Source: Paenibacillus sp. JCM 10914
GTDB taxonomy: Bacteria > Bacillota > Bacilli > Paenibacillales > Paenibacillaceae
DNA length: 64,000 bases
Direction: 5' to 3'
Assembly (NCBI RefSeq): GCF_001315105.1
Contig: NZ_BAZR01000012.1
Coordinates: 62,001-126,000, forward strand
Made by a program: the position numbers and the translations under genes. Positions 37,963-47,798 of the stretch are shown piece by piece. The notes beneath the pieces were generated by a model. It saw only the letters and a list, made by a program, of their open reading frames with translations, was not told the origin of the DNA and made no database searches. The stretch's first letter is position 1; every line of letters begins with the position of its first letter.

Positions 37963-39914
37963 TTAGGACTCCAATAAGGACTCCCATTCGCCAAAGATTT
38001 GCTCTAATTGCTTCCGCTTCTGATCCAGCGATTGCTGTCGTTCCTGAAGGGCCATATAATCCTGAAAAATTTCGGGCAGCGTCATTTCATTCTCGATCTC
38101 GGAAATGTGCAGCTCCAGTGTCTGGATTTGCTCTTCGAGCGTTTCGAGTTTGCGTTGACGACTGCGCTCCTCACGCTTGGCTTGCTTCTCCGCCTCAAAG
38201 GAAACAGCGCCCAGCTTCTCGGCTTGAACCTCGGCTTTGCTTCTGGCTTCACCTGATGGCGCGAAAACGGTTCTGAGGGTTCGTCCTTCATGTCCAGTAG
38301 CTCCTGCTTTTTCTCTGTATAATCGTCATAATTACCCAGGAAATGTTGAATGCCGTCTGGATGTAGTTCGATAATTCGTTCGGCCATTTTATTCAGGAAG
38401 TATCTGTCGTGCGAGATGAACAACAGCGTGCCTTCATAATCGATGAGAGCGGATTCGAGCACTTCCTTACTGAATAAATCGAGATGGTTCGTCGGTTCGT
38501 CCAATATCAGCATATTGGCTTCCAGCAGCATAAGCTTGGCGAGCGATACGCGGGCTTTCTCGCCACCGCTTAAGGAGCTGACCTTCTTCAGCACGTCTTC
38601 TCCGCTGAAGAGGAAGTTGCCCAAGACCGTCCGGATGCGCGCTTCTTCCATATGGGGATACGTTCCCCATAGCTCCTCAAGAACGGTATTCCGCGGATTC
38701 AGTTCAGACTGTTCTTGATCATAATACCCGATTTTCACTTTCGTGCCCCAACGGATGCTTCCCGCGGTGGGTACTATCGTCTCAATCAGGCATTTGAGCA
38801 ATGTCGATTTGCCGACACCGTTCGGACCGATTAGAGCGACCGTCTCGCCCCGACTGAGATCGAAGGATGCTTGGCTGAACAGTGGAGGACTGGAATCGAA
38901 CGCGACGGATAAATCTCGTACGTGGAGCACGTCTTTGCCGGACATATACTCTGGTTCGAAGGAGAAGTGGGCTTTCTTCAAGTCTCCCATCGGCTTGTCC
39001 AATCGATCCATTTTATCAAGTGCTTTGCGCCGGCTCTGGGCACGCTTAGTTGTAGATGCACGAACCAGGTTACGCTGGATGAACGTCTCCATCTTAGCGA
39101 TCTCGTCTTGCTGCTTCTCGTATTGCTTAAGCTGAGATTCGTATTCGGCAGCCTTGAGGTCGATAAAGCGGCTGTAGTTGCCGGTATATTTCCTGGAATG
39201 GCGTCGTTCGATCTCAACGATCGTCGTGACCAGACGGTCCAAGAAATAACGGTCATGGGATACGACAAGCAGGGATCCCGCGTATCCGCGCAGATAATCC
39301 TCAAGCCAAGTCAGGGTCGCGATGTCCAGGTGGTTCGTTGGTTCATCAAGCATGAGCAAGTCAGGTGCTTGCAGCAGGATTTTGGCTAGTGCCAGCCTTG
39401 TTTTCTGGCCACCGCTTAACGTGGAGATGGAGGTGTCAGCTGGGAAATCTCCAAAACCCATTCCGTGCAGCACGCTTCGTATTCGGGTTTCAATCTCGTA
39501 TCCGCCTTGATCTTTGAATTGGTCAGAGCGGATCGCATAGCGGTTCAACAGTTCCTCATATCGTTTGGAGTCTTCGGAAGATGCAGGGTCTGCGATTTGA
39601 ACCTCCATCTGGCGCAGCTCTTGCTCCATCTCCAGCAGCGGTGCGAAGACGGCCAGCATCTCATTCCAGATGGTTTCATCGGATGATAGTCCACTGTTCT
39701 GGGCAAGGTAACCAACCGTTGTTTCCTTAGCCTTAAAGATTTGTCCTCCATCATAGGACATTTCTCCGGCCAAAATCTTGAGCAATGTGGATTTACCGGC
39801 ACCGTTAACGCCGACGAGTCCGATTCGTTCACGCTCCAGCACTTGCAGGTTAATACCTTCAAGCACAGGGGTAACGCCATATAATTTCGTAATGCCATTG
39901 GCTTGCAGCAGCAT
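37963..39914 (-). CDS. ydiF: ABC-F family ATPase (YdiF-like), frame break near 38265
   Basis: About 650 residues from the ATG at 39914, chosen for GGAGG 9-11 bases upstream. Two ATPase domains: GVNGAGKSTLLKI with LSGGQKTRLALAK and LLMLDEPTNHLD, then GPNGVGKSTLLKC with LSGGEKARVSLAK and LILDEPTNHLD. The inter-domain linker (about residues 240-310) is arginine/lysine-rich as in ABC-F translation factors, and there is no membrane domain. As written, the end departs after EPSEPFSRHQ; one missing base upstream of about 38215 hides a coiled-coil C-terminus (K-A-E-V-Q-A-E-K-L-G to E-S-L-L-E-S) ending at TAA 37963-37965. Position before moaC matches B. subtilis ydiF. It probably rescues or tunes stalled ribosomes. 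Confidence 0.9.
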
Positions 39915-40144
39915 GTTATGTGAAACCTCCATCATTCTATGTTTCTATGAATTATTCGCACCGATCATGCTTGGGGCTATACATGTAAGTTTACATGAAA
40001 TCACCGTAACAATCGACCTTCAATGAAGACTTCCCGCATTCTTGGCTAATGGGTGGAACAATGGTAAACTAAATATAATTGTAGATATGATTCGTCAAAT
40101 AGATGGATAGAAGAACATACGGTTTGCGCGAGAGGACGATCACG

Positions 40145-40795
40145 TTGTCGAACTTCGAGGAAATGAGCGAGCGGGCAGCCGCAAAACAAGCGCTGCGTCA
40201 TCGCATGGCTGAGCAAAGAAATCGGCTGTCTTTAGAGGAGCGGGCGGAGAAGTCAAGGTTGGCTTGCGAATATGCCTGCGAATTGATGAAGGCGGATCAG
40301 GTCAAAAGCTTCATGATCTACCTATCGTTCCGATCAGAGCTTGATACCCGATCCATTATAGAATGGGCGTGGCAGAGCGGGATACGGGTGATCGTCCCCC
40401 GCAGTGTGCCTGAGGATCGTACGATGGAGCTGTATGAGATGATGGACTGGTCTGAGTTGGTTCCCGGCGCGTACGGTATTATGGAGCCCGATCCATCACG
40501 CTCATCTCGGGTGCGGGATATCGTACCCGAGATCATATGGGTGCCGGGATTGGCTTTCGACCGAAATGGCGGGCGTCTCGGATATGGCGGAGGCTATTAC
40601 GATCGGCTGTCCGTAATGCCCGTGGAGGCAACGAACCCGAATAGCGCTATGCTTGGAGACGCTCAATGGATTGGATTAGGTTACGCGAGTCAGGTGCTGG
40701 ACCATGTCCCGACGGAAGTGCATGACAGAATATTGGACGGGCTGGTTACGGAGCAGGGCTATTATCGCATGAATCAGTCCTTTGCAGGAGGATAA
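40145..40795 (+). CDS. 5-formyltetrahydrofolate cyclo-ligase
   Basis: 216 residues from the TTG at 40145, which has GAGAGG upstream; an ATG at 40103 lacks a ribosome site. An N-terminal K-Q-A-L-R-H-R-M is followed by F-M-I-Y-L-S-F-R-S-E-L-D-T. The C-terminal block VPGLAFDRNGGRLGYGGGYYDR contains the family's ATP/folate motif. The enzyme (MTHFS/YgfA) converts 5-formyl-THF to 5,10-methenyl-THF with ATP. It is separated from moaC by 3 bases, and the AGGAGG for moaC lies in its last codons, so the two are co-expressed. Gene names vary between genera, so I leave the symbol empty. Confidence 0.92.
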   Translation: MSNFEEMSERAAAKQALRHRMAEQRNRLSLEERAEKSRLACEYACELMKADQVKSFMIYLSFRSELDTRSIIEWAWQSGIRVIVPRSVPEDRTMELYEMMDWSELVPGAYGIMEPDPSRSSRVRDIVPEIIWVPGLAFDRNGGRLGYGGGYYDRLSVMPVEATNPNSAMLGDAQWIGLGYASQVLDHVPTEVHDRILDGLVTEQGYYRMNQSFAGG

Positions 40796-40798
40796 GTA

Positions 40799-41275
40799 AT
40801 GGAACTAAGTCATTTTAATGATCAGGGACGGGCGCGTATGGTGGATGTCAGCGATAAAGAGGTGACATCGCGAATCGCCGTAGCCAAGACCACCGTCTCG
40901 ATGCATGAGGATACGTTGGCCCGGATTCAGGCAGGAAAGATCGGCAAGGGGGATGTGCTGGCGGTCGCCCAGGTAGCAGCGATTATGGCGGCGAAGAATA
41001 CGTCCAGTTGGATTCCTATGTGTCATCCTCTTCCATTAACCGGCGTAAACGTGGCATTTAGCGACAACGGAAGAGATGAGTTATACATAGAAACCACGGT
41101 CAAGACGACCGGGAAAACCGGGGTAGAGATGGAGGCGCTCACCGCAGCCTCGGCTGCTGCACTGACCGTGTATGATATGTGCAAAGCGCTTCAGAAGGAT
41201 ATGATCATTGGACCGACTATGCTTGTAAGCAAGAGCGGCGGTAAGAATGGGGACTACATAAGAGAATCAACTTGA
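40799..41275 (+). CDS. moaC: Cyclic pyranopterin monophosphate synthase
   Basis: 158 residues. [21 protein letters not shown] is split here as [14 protein letters not shown] plus the following K-x-x-T-x-R. [17 protein letters not shown] carries the conserved M-C-H-P-L active-site loop, and [20 protein letters not shown] follows in the expected place. It converts 3',8-cyclo-7,8-dihydro-GTP to cyclic pyranopterin monophosphate in molybdenum cofactor synthesis. moaA is not in this window. ATG at 40799 with AGGAGG 7 bases upstream. The next gene, MoaB-like, continues the pathway. Confidence 0.95.
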   Translation: MELSHFNDQGRARMVDVSDKEVTSRIAVAKTTVSMHEDTLARIQAGKIGKGDVLAVAQVAAIMAAKNTSSWIPMCHPLPLTGVNVAFSDNGRDELYIETTVKTTGKTGVEMEALTAASAAALTVYDMCKALQKDMIIGPTMLVSKSGGKNGDYIREST

Positions 41276-41321
41276 GTTGACATACAGCCATTTTCGGACG
41301 AGTGGGAAGGAGAGAGAGCAG

Positions 41322-41813
41322 ATGATGTGGAAAACGGCGATCCTGACGGCGAGCGACAAAGGTTCGCGGGGGGAACGTGAGGATACAAGCGCTCAAGTGA
41401 TCCGTGAATTGGTAGAGGAAGAGCTTGGCGGAGAAATCATTGAATACCGGATCGTTCCGGATGAGCAGGATGAGATCATTGCGGCACTCATCGAATTAAC
41501 CGACTATTATCAGGTTGATCTCGTATTAACGACCGGCGGAACCGAGCTCGCGGTTCGAGATGTGACGCCGGAGGCGACCAAGCGCGTCATTGAGCGGGAG
41601 GTCCCTGGAATCGCGGAAGCGATGCGTGCAACCGTTATGCAAAAGAATCGCAGTGCGATGTTGTTCCGCGGCATCTGCGGCGTTCGCGGCCGGACCTTGG
41701 TTGTTAATCTACCTGGCTCGCCAAAAGGCGTTCACGAGAATCTGGCCGCGGTCATGGATCAATTGCCGGAAGCGCTACTCATGGTAACGGGACAGTATCG
41801 GGAACAGCTCTAA
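41322..41813 (+). CDS. moaB: Molybdenum cofactor biosynthesis protein MoaB/MogA family
   Basis: 163 residues from the ATG at 41322 (GGAAGGAGA upstream). AILTASDKGSRGEREDTSA is the N-terminal signature and LVLTTGGTELAVRDVTPEAT the molybdopterin-binding GGTG-like motif (here GGTE, a variant). LVVNLPGSPKGVHENL is the conserved PGSPK motif. The protein binds molybdopterin for adenylylation or metal insertion. E at the fourth GGTG position is unusual: most family members have G. It follows moaC by 46 bases. In B. subtilis this slot holds rex; no rex gene is present here. Confidence 0.85.
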   Translation: MMWKTAILTASDKGSRGEREDTSAQVIRELVEEELGGEIIEYRIVPDEQDEIIAALIELTDYYQVDLVLTTGGTELAVRDVTPEATKRVIEREVPGIAEAMRATVMQKNRSAMLFRGICGVRGRTLVVNLPGSPKGVHENLAAVMDQLPEALLMVTGQYREQL

Positions 41814-42027
41814 GGGGAATAATATGTAAATAATCTGTCACGATTGCAGACTGTATATACAAATTGCAGTATGGTATGATGGCGATGTATGAAATTGTTC
41901 CAACTGTTCATAGTCGGTGTAACAACATCATCTGAGTTATAACCTGCGACATGCAAGGTATGACGGATCATAAGACATCTGGTAGACCTTGATCGAGGCA
42001 TCAAGCAGGACGAGGAGGAGAATAGAT

Positions 42028-42264
42028 ATGGGTTCAACTATTGGAGTGCCGGGTATTATATTGCTCGTCATTTTGGCGTTGCTCTTGTTCGGACCGAACA
42101 AGCTTCCTGAATTGGGACGTGCGGTCGGACGTACATTCCGCGAATTCAAGAACGGTACGCGCGAGATTATGGCGGAAGATGAAGCACCTGCGAAGAAGAA
42201 AGAGGAAGCCCCAGAGCCAACGGCTGCGCCAAGCAAGCTGGAGGACAAGCGTCTTCCTGAATAA
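42028..42264 (+). CDS. tatA: Twin-arginine translocase subunit TatA
   Basis: 78 residues from the ATG at 42028, with GAGGAGGAG upstream. One transmembrane helix (about residues 5-22), then the hinge FGPNKLPELGRAVGRTFREF, an amphipathic helix of the usual form, and a charged, low-complexity tail ending PSKLEDKRLPE. TatA polymers form the transient pore for folded proteins. In Bacillota a TatA/TatC pair suffices without TatB. A small hairpin lies before the next gene. Confidence 0.93.
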   Translation: MGSTIGVPGIILLVILALLLFGPNKLPELGRAVGRTFREFKNGTREIMAEDEAPAKKKEEAPEPTAAPSKLEDKRLPE

Positions 42265-42287
42265 ATATTATGGCATGTAAGGTGTGA

Positions 42288-42318
42288 AATCCCTTCCTTC
42301 GGGAGGGATTTTGTTTTG
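42288..42318 (+). terminator. Hairpin between tatA and tatC
   Basis: AATCCCTTCC, TTCG loop, GGAGGGATT then TTTTGTTTT. It may be a partial terminator that lowers tatC relative to tatA. Confidence 0.6.
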
Positions 42319-42347
42319 TCACGGTCACATATAGGGTGGTGTCGAAT

Positions 42348-43127
42348 TTGTCTGAACAACAACTGAAAGATATGGCGCTCGTGGAGCATTTGGGCGAGCT
42401 TCGCAAACGGATTATCGTTGTGCTCGTCGTATTTGTCGTCGGGCTCATCGGGGGTATTTTTGTAGCTGAGCCCATCTATCAATTCTTGACGGCAGCCGAG
42501 GAAGCGAAGAACTTTACGCTGCATGCCTTCTCCTTCTGGGATGGTATCGGTATTTATATGAAGATCGCTGCGATCTTCTCGCTGGTGATCTCGATACCGT
42601 TAATCTTTTATCAACTGTGGGCTTTCGTAAAGCCAGGACTTCGTAAAGAGGAGCAGAAGGCAACCGTTCGTTACATTCCTTACGCGTTCTTGCTGTTTCT
42701 CCTCGGTATTTTATTCGGGTATTTCATTGTGTTTCCGATGACGTTATCCTTTACGACAACGATTACGCAAAGCATGGGGCTTGAAGAAACCTATGGCATT
42801 ACGAACTACCTGAACTTCATGTTCAATTTGGTGTTACCGCTTGCCCTGTTGTTTGAACTTCCGCTTGTGGTCATGTTCCTCACCCGACTGCGGATTCTCA
42901 ACCCGCTGCGTTTGCGCAAAATGCGGAAAATTTCGTATTTTGCACTCGTGTTTGCGGCAGTTCTAATCACACCGCCGGATTTCATCTCGGATTTCCTGGT
43001 GGCGATTCCGCTTCTGCTCTTGTATGAATTTAGCGTGTTTCTCTCCTCGGTTATTTACCGGAAGCAGCTTGAAGCAGATCTGGAGCGGGACGGCCATTAT
43101 GTTGAGGCTGAAGAGGAAAAGGATTAA
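42348..43127 (+). CDS. tatC: Twin-arginine translocase subunit TatC
   Basis: About 259 residues. The start is most likely the TTG at 42348, 7 bases after AGGGTGG; GTG codons at 42336 and 42339 are in frame but overlap the ribosome site. LVEHLGELRKRIIVV is the conserved N-terminus that contacts the RR signal peptide. Six transmembrane helices follow, with YQLWAFVKPGLRKEE and the P-L-x-L-x-F-E-L-P motif. TatC is the receptor of the Tat pathway in the membrane. It is followed by the 51-base repeat array and a strong terminator. Confidence 0.92.
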   Translation: MSEQQLKDMALVEHLGELRKRIIVVLVVFVVGLIGGIFVAEPIYQFLTAAEEAKNFTLHAFSFWDGIGIYMKIAAIFSLVISIPLIFYQLWAFVKPGLRKEEQKATVRYIPYAFLLFLLGILFGYFIVFPMTLSFTTTITQSMGLEETYGITNYLNFMFNLVLPLALLFELPLVVMFLTRLRILNPLRLRKMRKISYFALVFAAVLITPPDFISDFLVAIPLLLLYEFSVFLSSVIYRKQLEADLERDGHYVEAEEEKD

Positions 43128-43147
43128 AGCGTGCATGTGGCGGTAGG

Positions 43148-43336
43148 TAGCAAGTCCCCGAGAGGGACTTGTACCGCAGGAATTGGCGCAAAAGAGCATA
43201 GCAAGTCCCCGAGGGGGACTTGTAGCGCAGGAATTGGCGCAAAAGAGCATAGCAAGTCCTCGAGAGGGACTTGTAACGCGGGAATGGGCGCGAAAGAGCA
43301 TAGCAAGTCCCTGAGAGGGACTTGCAGCGCAAGAAC
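43148..43336. repeat. Tandem 51-bp repeat with a hairpin in each unit (3.7 copies)
   Basis: Units start at 43148, 43199, 43250 and 43301 (last partial). Each begins TAGCAAGTCC and contains a CAAGTCC.../...GGACTTG hairpin, then a C-G-C-x-G-G-A-A-T-T/G-G-G-C-G-C block and AAAGAGCA. The stem is kept by paired changes between copies (CCCC/GGGG in unit 2, CCCT/AGGG in unit 4). Because 51 is divisible by 3, frames are open on both strands, but no ribosome site supports a gene. Confidence 0.9.
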
Positions 43337-43371
43337 GGTAGCGTCGTGCTACCACCGCCCATACTGTACAC

Positions 43372-43410
43372 AGAGTGTCTTCCATCATAATAAGGAAGAC
43401 ACTCTTTTTC
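43372..43410 (+). terminator. Terminator of the tat operon
   Basis: AGAGTGTCTTCC and GGAAGACACTCT, perfect 12-bp stem, then TTTTT. Confidence 0.9.
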
Positions 43411-43549
43411 ATATATCTCAGCTGCTGAACTTCCGGTAATCCCAGGCATATTTTGCCTGGCCATGGATACAATGGAGAAGTGGCTCAGCGGACAGCCTTT
43501 TTCCACTCCCGGCAGGACAAAAAAATGAGTAGAAAATCATGTAAAGGAC

Positions 43550-43578
43550 TTGAAATTTGGAGACAACTTGAGTATCAT
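43550..43578 (+). promoter_or_regulatory. groESL promoter
   Basis: -35 TTGAAA (43550) and -10 TATCAT (43573) with 17-base spacing, immediately upstream of the CIRCE operator. Confidence 0.75.
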
Positions 43579-43589
43579 AAAAATGGTTG

Positions 43590-43616
43590 TTAGCACTGAG
43601 ACTAGTCGAGTGCTAA
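43590..43616 (+). promoter_or_regulatory. CIRCE operator (HrcA site)
   Basis: TTAGCACTG, 9-base spacer AGACTAGTC, GAGTGCTAA. Consensus is TTAGCACTC-N9-GAGTGCTAA; only the last base of the left arm differs. It lies just after the -10 of the groES promoter, as in other Bacillota, and predicts heat-shock control by HrcA. Confidence 0.93.
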
Positions 43617-43670
43617 TACATATGGCTTTGAGAAAAGCATGACAACATATTTAAAGGAGGCTATTTTTTC

Positions 43671-43952
43671 ATGATCAGACCTTTAGGTGAACGCGTACTG
43701 GTAGAACCAATTGAACAAGAAGAAGCTACGGCATTCGGGATTGTACTTCCTGACTCCGCTAAGGAGAAGCCGCAAGAAGGCAAAGTTATCGCTGTAGGCA
43801 GCGGCTCTGTGAAAGACGGTGCACGCGTACCTTTGGAAGTCAAAGAAGGCGACCGCGTCATTTTCTCCAAATACGCTGGAACAGAAATCAAATACGAAGG
43901 TAAAGAATATTTGATTATGAAAGAAAGCGATATCCACGCGATCTTGGGCTAA
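43671..43952 (+). CDS. groES: Co-chaperonin GroES
   Basis: 93 residues. [19 protein letters not shown] starts the beta-barrel, the mobile loop region [20 protein letters not shown] follows, and [21 protein letters not shown] ends it, all standard. GroES caps the GroEL ring to enclose folding substrates. ATG with AAGGAGG upstream. It is followed by groEL after 59 bases that hold GGGAGG, and both lie under the CIRCE-regulated promoter. Confidence 0.97.
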   Translation: MIRPLGERVLVEPIEQEEATAFGIVLPDSAKEKPQEGKVIAVGSGSVKDGARVPLEVKEGDRVIFSKYAGTEIKYEGKEYLIMKESDIHAILG

Positions 43953-43987
43953 TCACGCCTGAATATATCAAGTTCCATCATTACTAA

Positions 43988-45640
<1,653 letters not shown>

Positions 45641-45712
45641 TAAGGATGATAAACCTCTATGTACTAGGGGTATCCTTTAGAGAAAAACCTCGTTTGAACA
45701 CGTAATACAATT

Positions 45713-45756
45713 AGAGAGCATCTCATTGGTTCTAAAAAATGAGATGCTCTCTTTTT
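45713..45756 (+). terminator. groESL terminator
   Basis: AGAGAGCATCTCATT and AATGAGATGCTCTCT form a perfect 15-bp stem followed by TTTTT. Confidence 0.9.
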
Positions 45757-45784
45757 ATGCTCATGAAAGTAAAACTAAGGTTGA

Positions 45785-46672
45785 TTAGATCAGACTTTCT
45801 ACGATTCCGGTAAACTGGGACACCTGTTCAATCTGATTACTTTGTGGCCAACATATCGCGAGTTTAATATCAAGCAACGGCTCTTCCAAAGGAATAAAGG
45901 TGATGTCATAAGCGAAACGTTGGGACATGCAGCCAAGCATGAAGGCGATCCCGATCCCCGCTGCAACAAGCCCGATTACGGCTTGATTACTCGCGGCCAT
46001 CTGAACGATGTGCGGACTGAAACCGGCTTGTCGGCAAGAGAAGACATAAGAATCGAATAGGAGAGGTTCTTCGTTTCGATTAGGGAAGACGAACATCTCA
46101 TTCGCCAGATCGTTTAGAGTCAACTTCTTTCTTCCGGATAAATGATGGCCTTTGGGTAATGCAACGCCGATGGATTCAGTTGCGAAAGGTAGCCAGTTCA
46201 TGTTCTGTTGGCTATATTTATCGTTTAAGTAGATAGAAAATCCGATGTCGACATCACCTTGCTGAAGCCCCTTCTCTAATTGGTGAAAATCCATCTCAAG
46301 CATTACGACTTCGACGTCTGGATAATGCTCGCGATAGAGACGGACGACACCCGGCAAAATACTGTATAGCATTATGTTAATGTAACCGATGACCAGTTTA
46401 CCGCGTTTTCCTCTCTCTGCGCGGATCGCTTCATCTATTCCTCGTTGTAAATGCTCAAAAACATGTCGAACTTCCTCTAATAATGCTTCGCCTGCTAAAG
46501 TCAATTCAACCTTACGCGTCGTTCGCTTAAATAGTTGAACACCAAGTTCACTTTCGAGCTGCCCGATCTGATAACTGACGGTCTGCTGAGAAGCGTGAAG
46601 ATACTCGGCGGCGCGTCCGAAATGTAATCGATTCGCGACTTCCGCAAAGTATTTAAGTTGTTGAAGCTCCAT
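45785..46672 (-). CDS. LysR family transcriptional regulator
   Basis: 295 residues from the ATG at 46672 (GGGAGG upstream). The winged helix-turn-helix occupies residues 1-60: ELQQLKYFAEVANRLHFGRA and the recognition helix with Q-Q-T-V-S-Y-Q-I-G-Q-L-E. The effector domain follows, beginning G-K-L-V-I-G-Y. It is divergent from an SDR dehydrogenase gene with a 124-base intergenic gap, the typical arrangement of a LysR regulator and its target. The ligand is unknown. Base composition here is more A/T-rich than the housekeeping block on the left. Confidence 0.9.
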   Translation of the reverse strand: MELQQLKYFAEVANRLHFGRAAEYLHASQQTVSYQIGQLESELGVQLFKRTTRKVELTLAGEALLEEVRHVFEHLQRGIDEAIRAERGKRGKLVIGYINIMLYSILPGVVRLYREHYPDVEVVMLEMDFHQLEKGLQQGDVDIGFSIYLNDKYSQQNMNWLPFATESIGVALPKGHHLSGRKKLTLNDLANEMFVFPNRNEEPLLFDSYVFSCRQAGFSPHIVQMAASNQAVIGLVAAGIGIAFMLGCMSQRFAYDITFIPLEEPLLDIKLAICWPQSNQIEQVSQFTGIVESLI

Positions 46673-46796
46673 ATCTCGACCTCCCATTCCAGACGTTAAC
46701 TTAGATCTGATTATACAATATCAATTGTTAATCAACAAATTATTCACTGTATATTGAGTTAATAGCTAACGCTATAATTACTATGAGGTGATCATA

Positions 46797-47549
46797 ATGA
46801 ATAAATTAGAGAATAAAGTAGCTATCATTACTGGCGGAGCGTCAGGTATCGGAAATGGCATCGCAAAAGCATTCGTTAAGGAAGGCGCAAGAGTCGTTAT
46901 TGTGGATTATAATAACGAAGCCGGAGTTCAAGCAATAGAAGAATTGTGCGAGATTCAACCGAAATCTATTTTCATTCATGCAGACTTAGCAGATTTTAGT
47001 ACGCATGCCATGATTATTAACAAAACCATCGCTACGTTCGGTCAGTTGGATGTCCTTGTTAACAATGCACAAGCTTCCAGAGTAAAGCCTCTTCTCGAGC
47101 TTTCAACAGAAGATTTGGAACTTCCGTTTAAGACGGGCTTTTTCCCAACATTTTATCTCATGCAATATGCTTTCCCTTATTTGAAAGAAACAAAGGGTCA
47201 TATCATTAACTTTGGGTCCGGCGCAGGAATCAACGGCGATTTGAATCAAGCGGCCTATGCTGCAGCTAAAGAAGCGGTTCGTGGACTTTCACGCGTTGCG
47301 GCTAACGAGTTCGGTCCACATGGCGTTAAAGTCAATGTCATTTGTCCTTTCGGGAATTCACCAGGCGTTCAGCATTGGGCTCAATATAAGCCAGATGATT
47401 TTAATGAAGTATTATCGAAGATTCCTCTTCGTAGAGTAGGGGACTTGGAGAACGACATCGGTAAGGCGGTCGTATTCTTCGCAAGCCAAGATTCCGATTA
47501 TATAACAGGTCAAACTTTAATGGTTGACGGCGGAGGTTGCAGATTATAG
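46797..47549 (+). CDS. Short-chain dehydrogenase/reductase (SDR)
   Basis: 250 residues from the ATG at 46797 (GAGGTGAT upstream). The NAD(P)-binding motif TGGASGIGNGIA is near residue 12. VNNAQAS replaces the common N-N-A-G, the catalytic Ser is probably in GSGAGINGD and the Y-x3-K pair in YAAAKEA near residue 153. The C-terminal GQTLMVDGGGCRL is the SDR ending. The order is that of classical SDRs; NNAQ instead of NNAG is an unusual variation. Substrate unknown. It is divergent from lysR and ends at its own terminator at 47572. Confidence 0.88.
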   Translation: MNKLENKVAIITGGASGIGNGIAKAFVKEGARVVIVDYNNEAGVQAIEELCEIQPKSIFIHADLADFSTHAMIINKTIATFGQLDVLVNNAQASRVKPLLELSTEDLELPFKTGFFPTFYLMQYAFPYLKETKGHIINFGSGAGINGDLNQAAYAAAKEAVRGLSRVAANEFGPHGVKVNVICPFGNSPGVQHWAQYKPDDFNEVLSKIPLRRVGDLENDIGKAVVFFASQDSDYITGQTLMVDGGGCRL

Positions 47550-47571
47550 ATCGGATTTCGAATCCCAATTC

Positions 47572-47610
47572 AAAGAACGTTCCGCTAATAGAGGAACGTT
47601 CTTTTTTCTA
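47572..47610 (+). terminator. Terminator after the SDR gene
   Basis: AAAGAACGTTCC and GGAACGTTCTTT, perfect 12-bp stem, followed by TTT. Confidence 0.88.
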
Positions 47611-47798
47611 TTAATTATTGTACTAGTCACGAAGCAGTGCTCTGTTTTAGGTTTAAAGCTTCTGTTACCAATACGACATGCATTACGAAATGGATCTCAT
47701 AATGCTTATGAATTACCTATAGTCGGTACTCATTCAATTCCTAATTATGTTAATCTAATAGTAGAGAATCTTAATGCGAACATAGAAGAGGAAATGAC

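Noticed and set aside
43148-43336. CRISPR array
   Set aside because: The whole 51-bp unit is conserved; there are no unique spacers and no cas genes nearby.
43131-43439. Repeat protein encoded on either strand of the 51-bp array (17-residue repeats)
   Set aside because: Frames are open on both strands only because 51 is a multiple of 3; no ribosome binding site, and the hairpin covariation points to structure, not protein.
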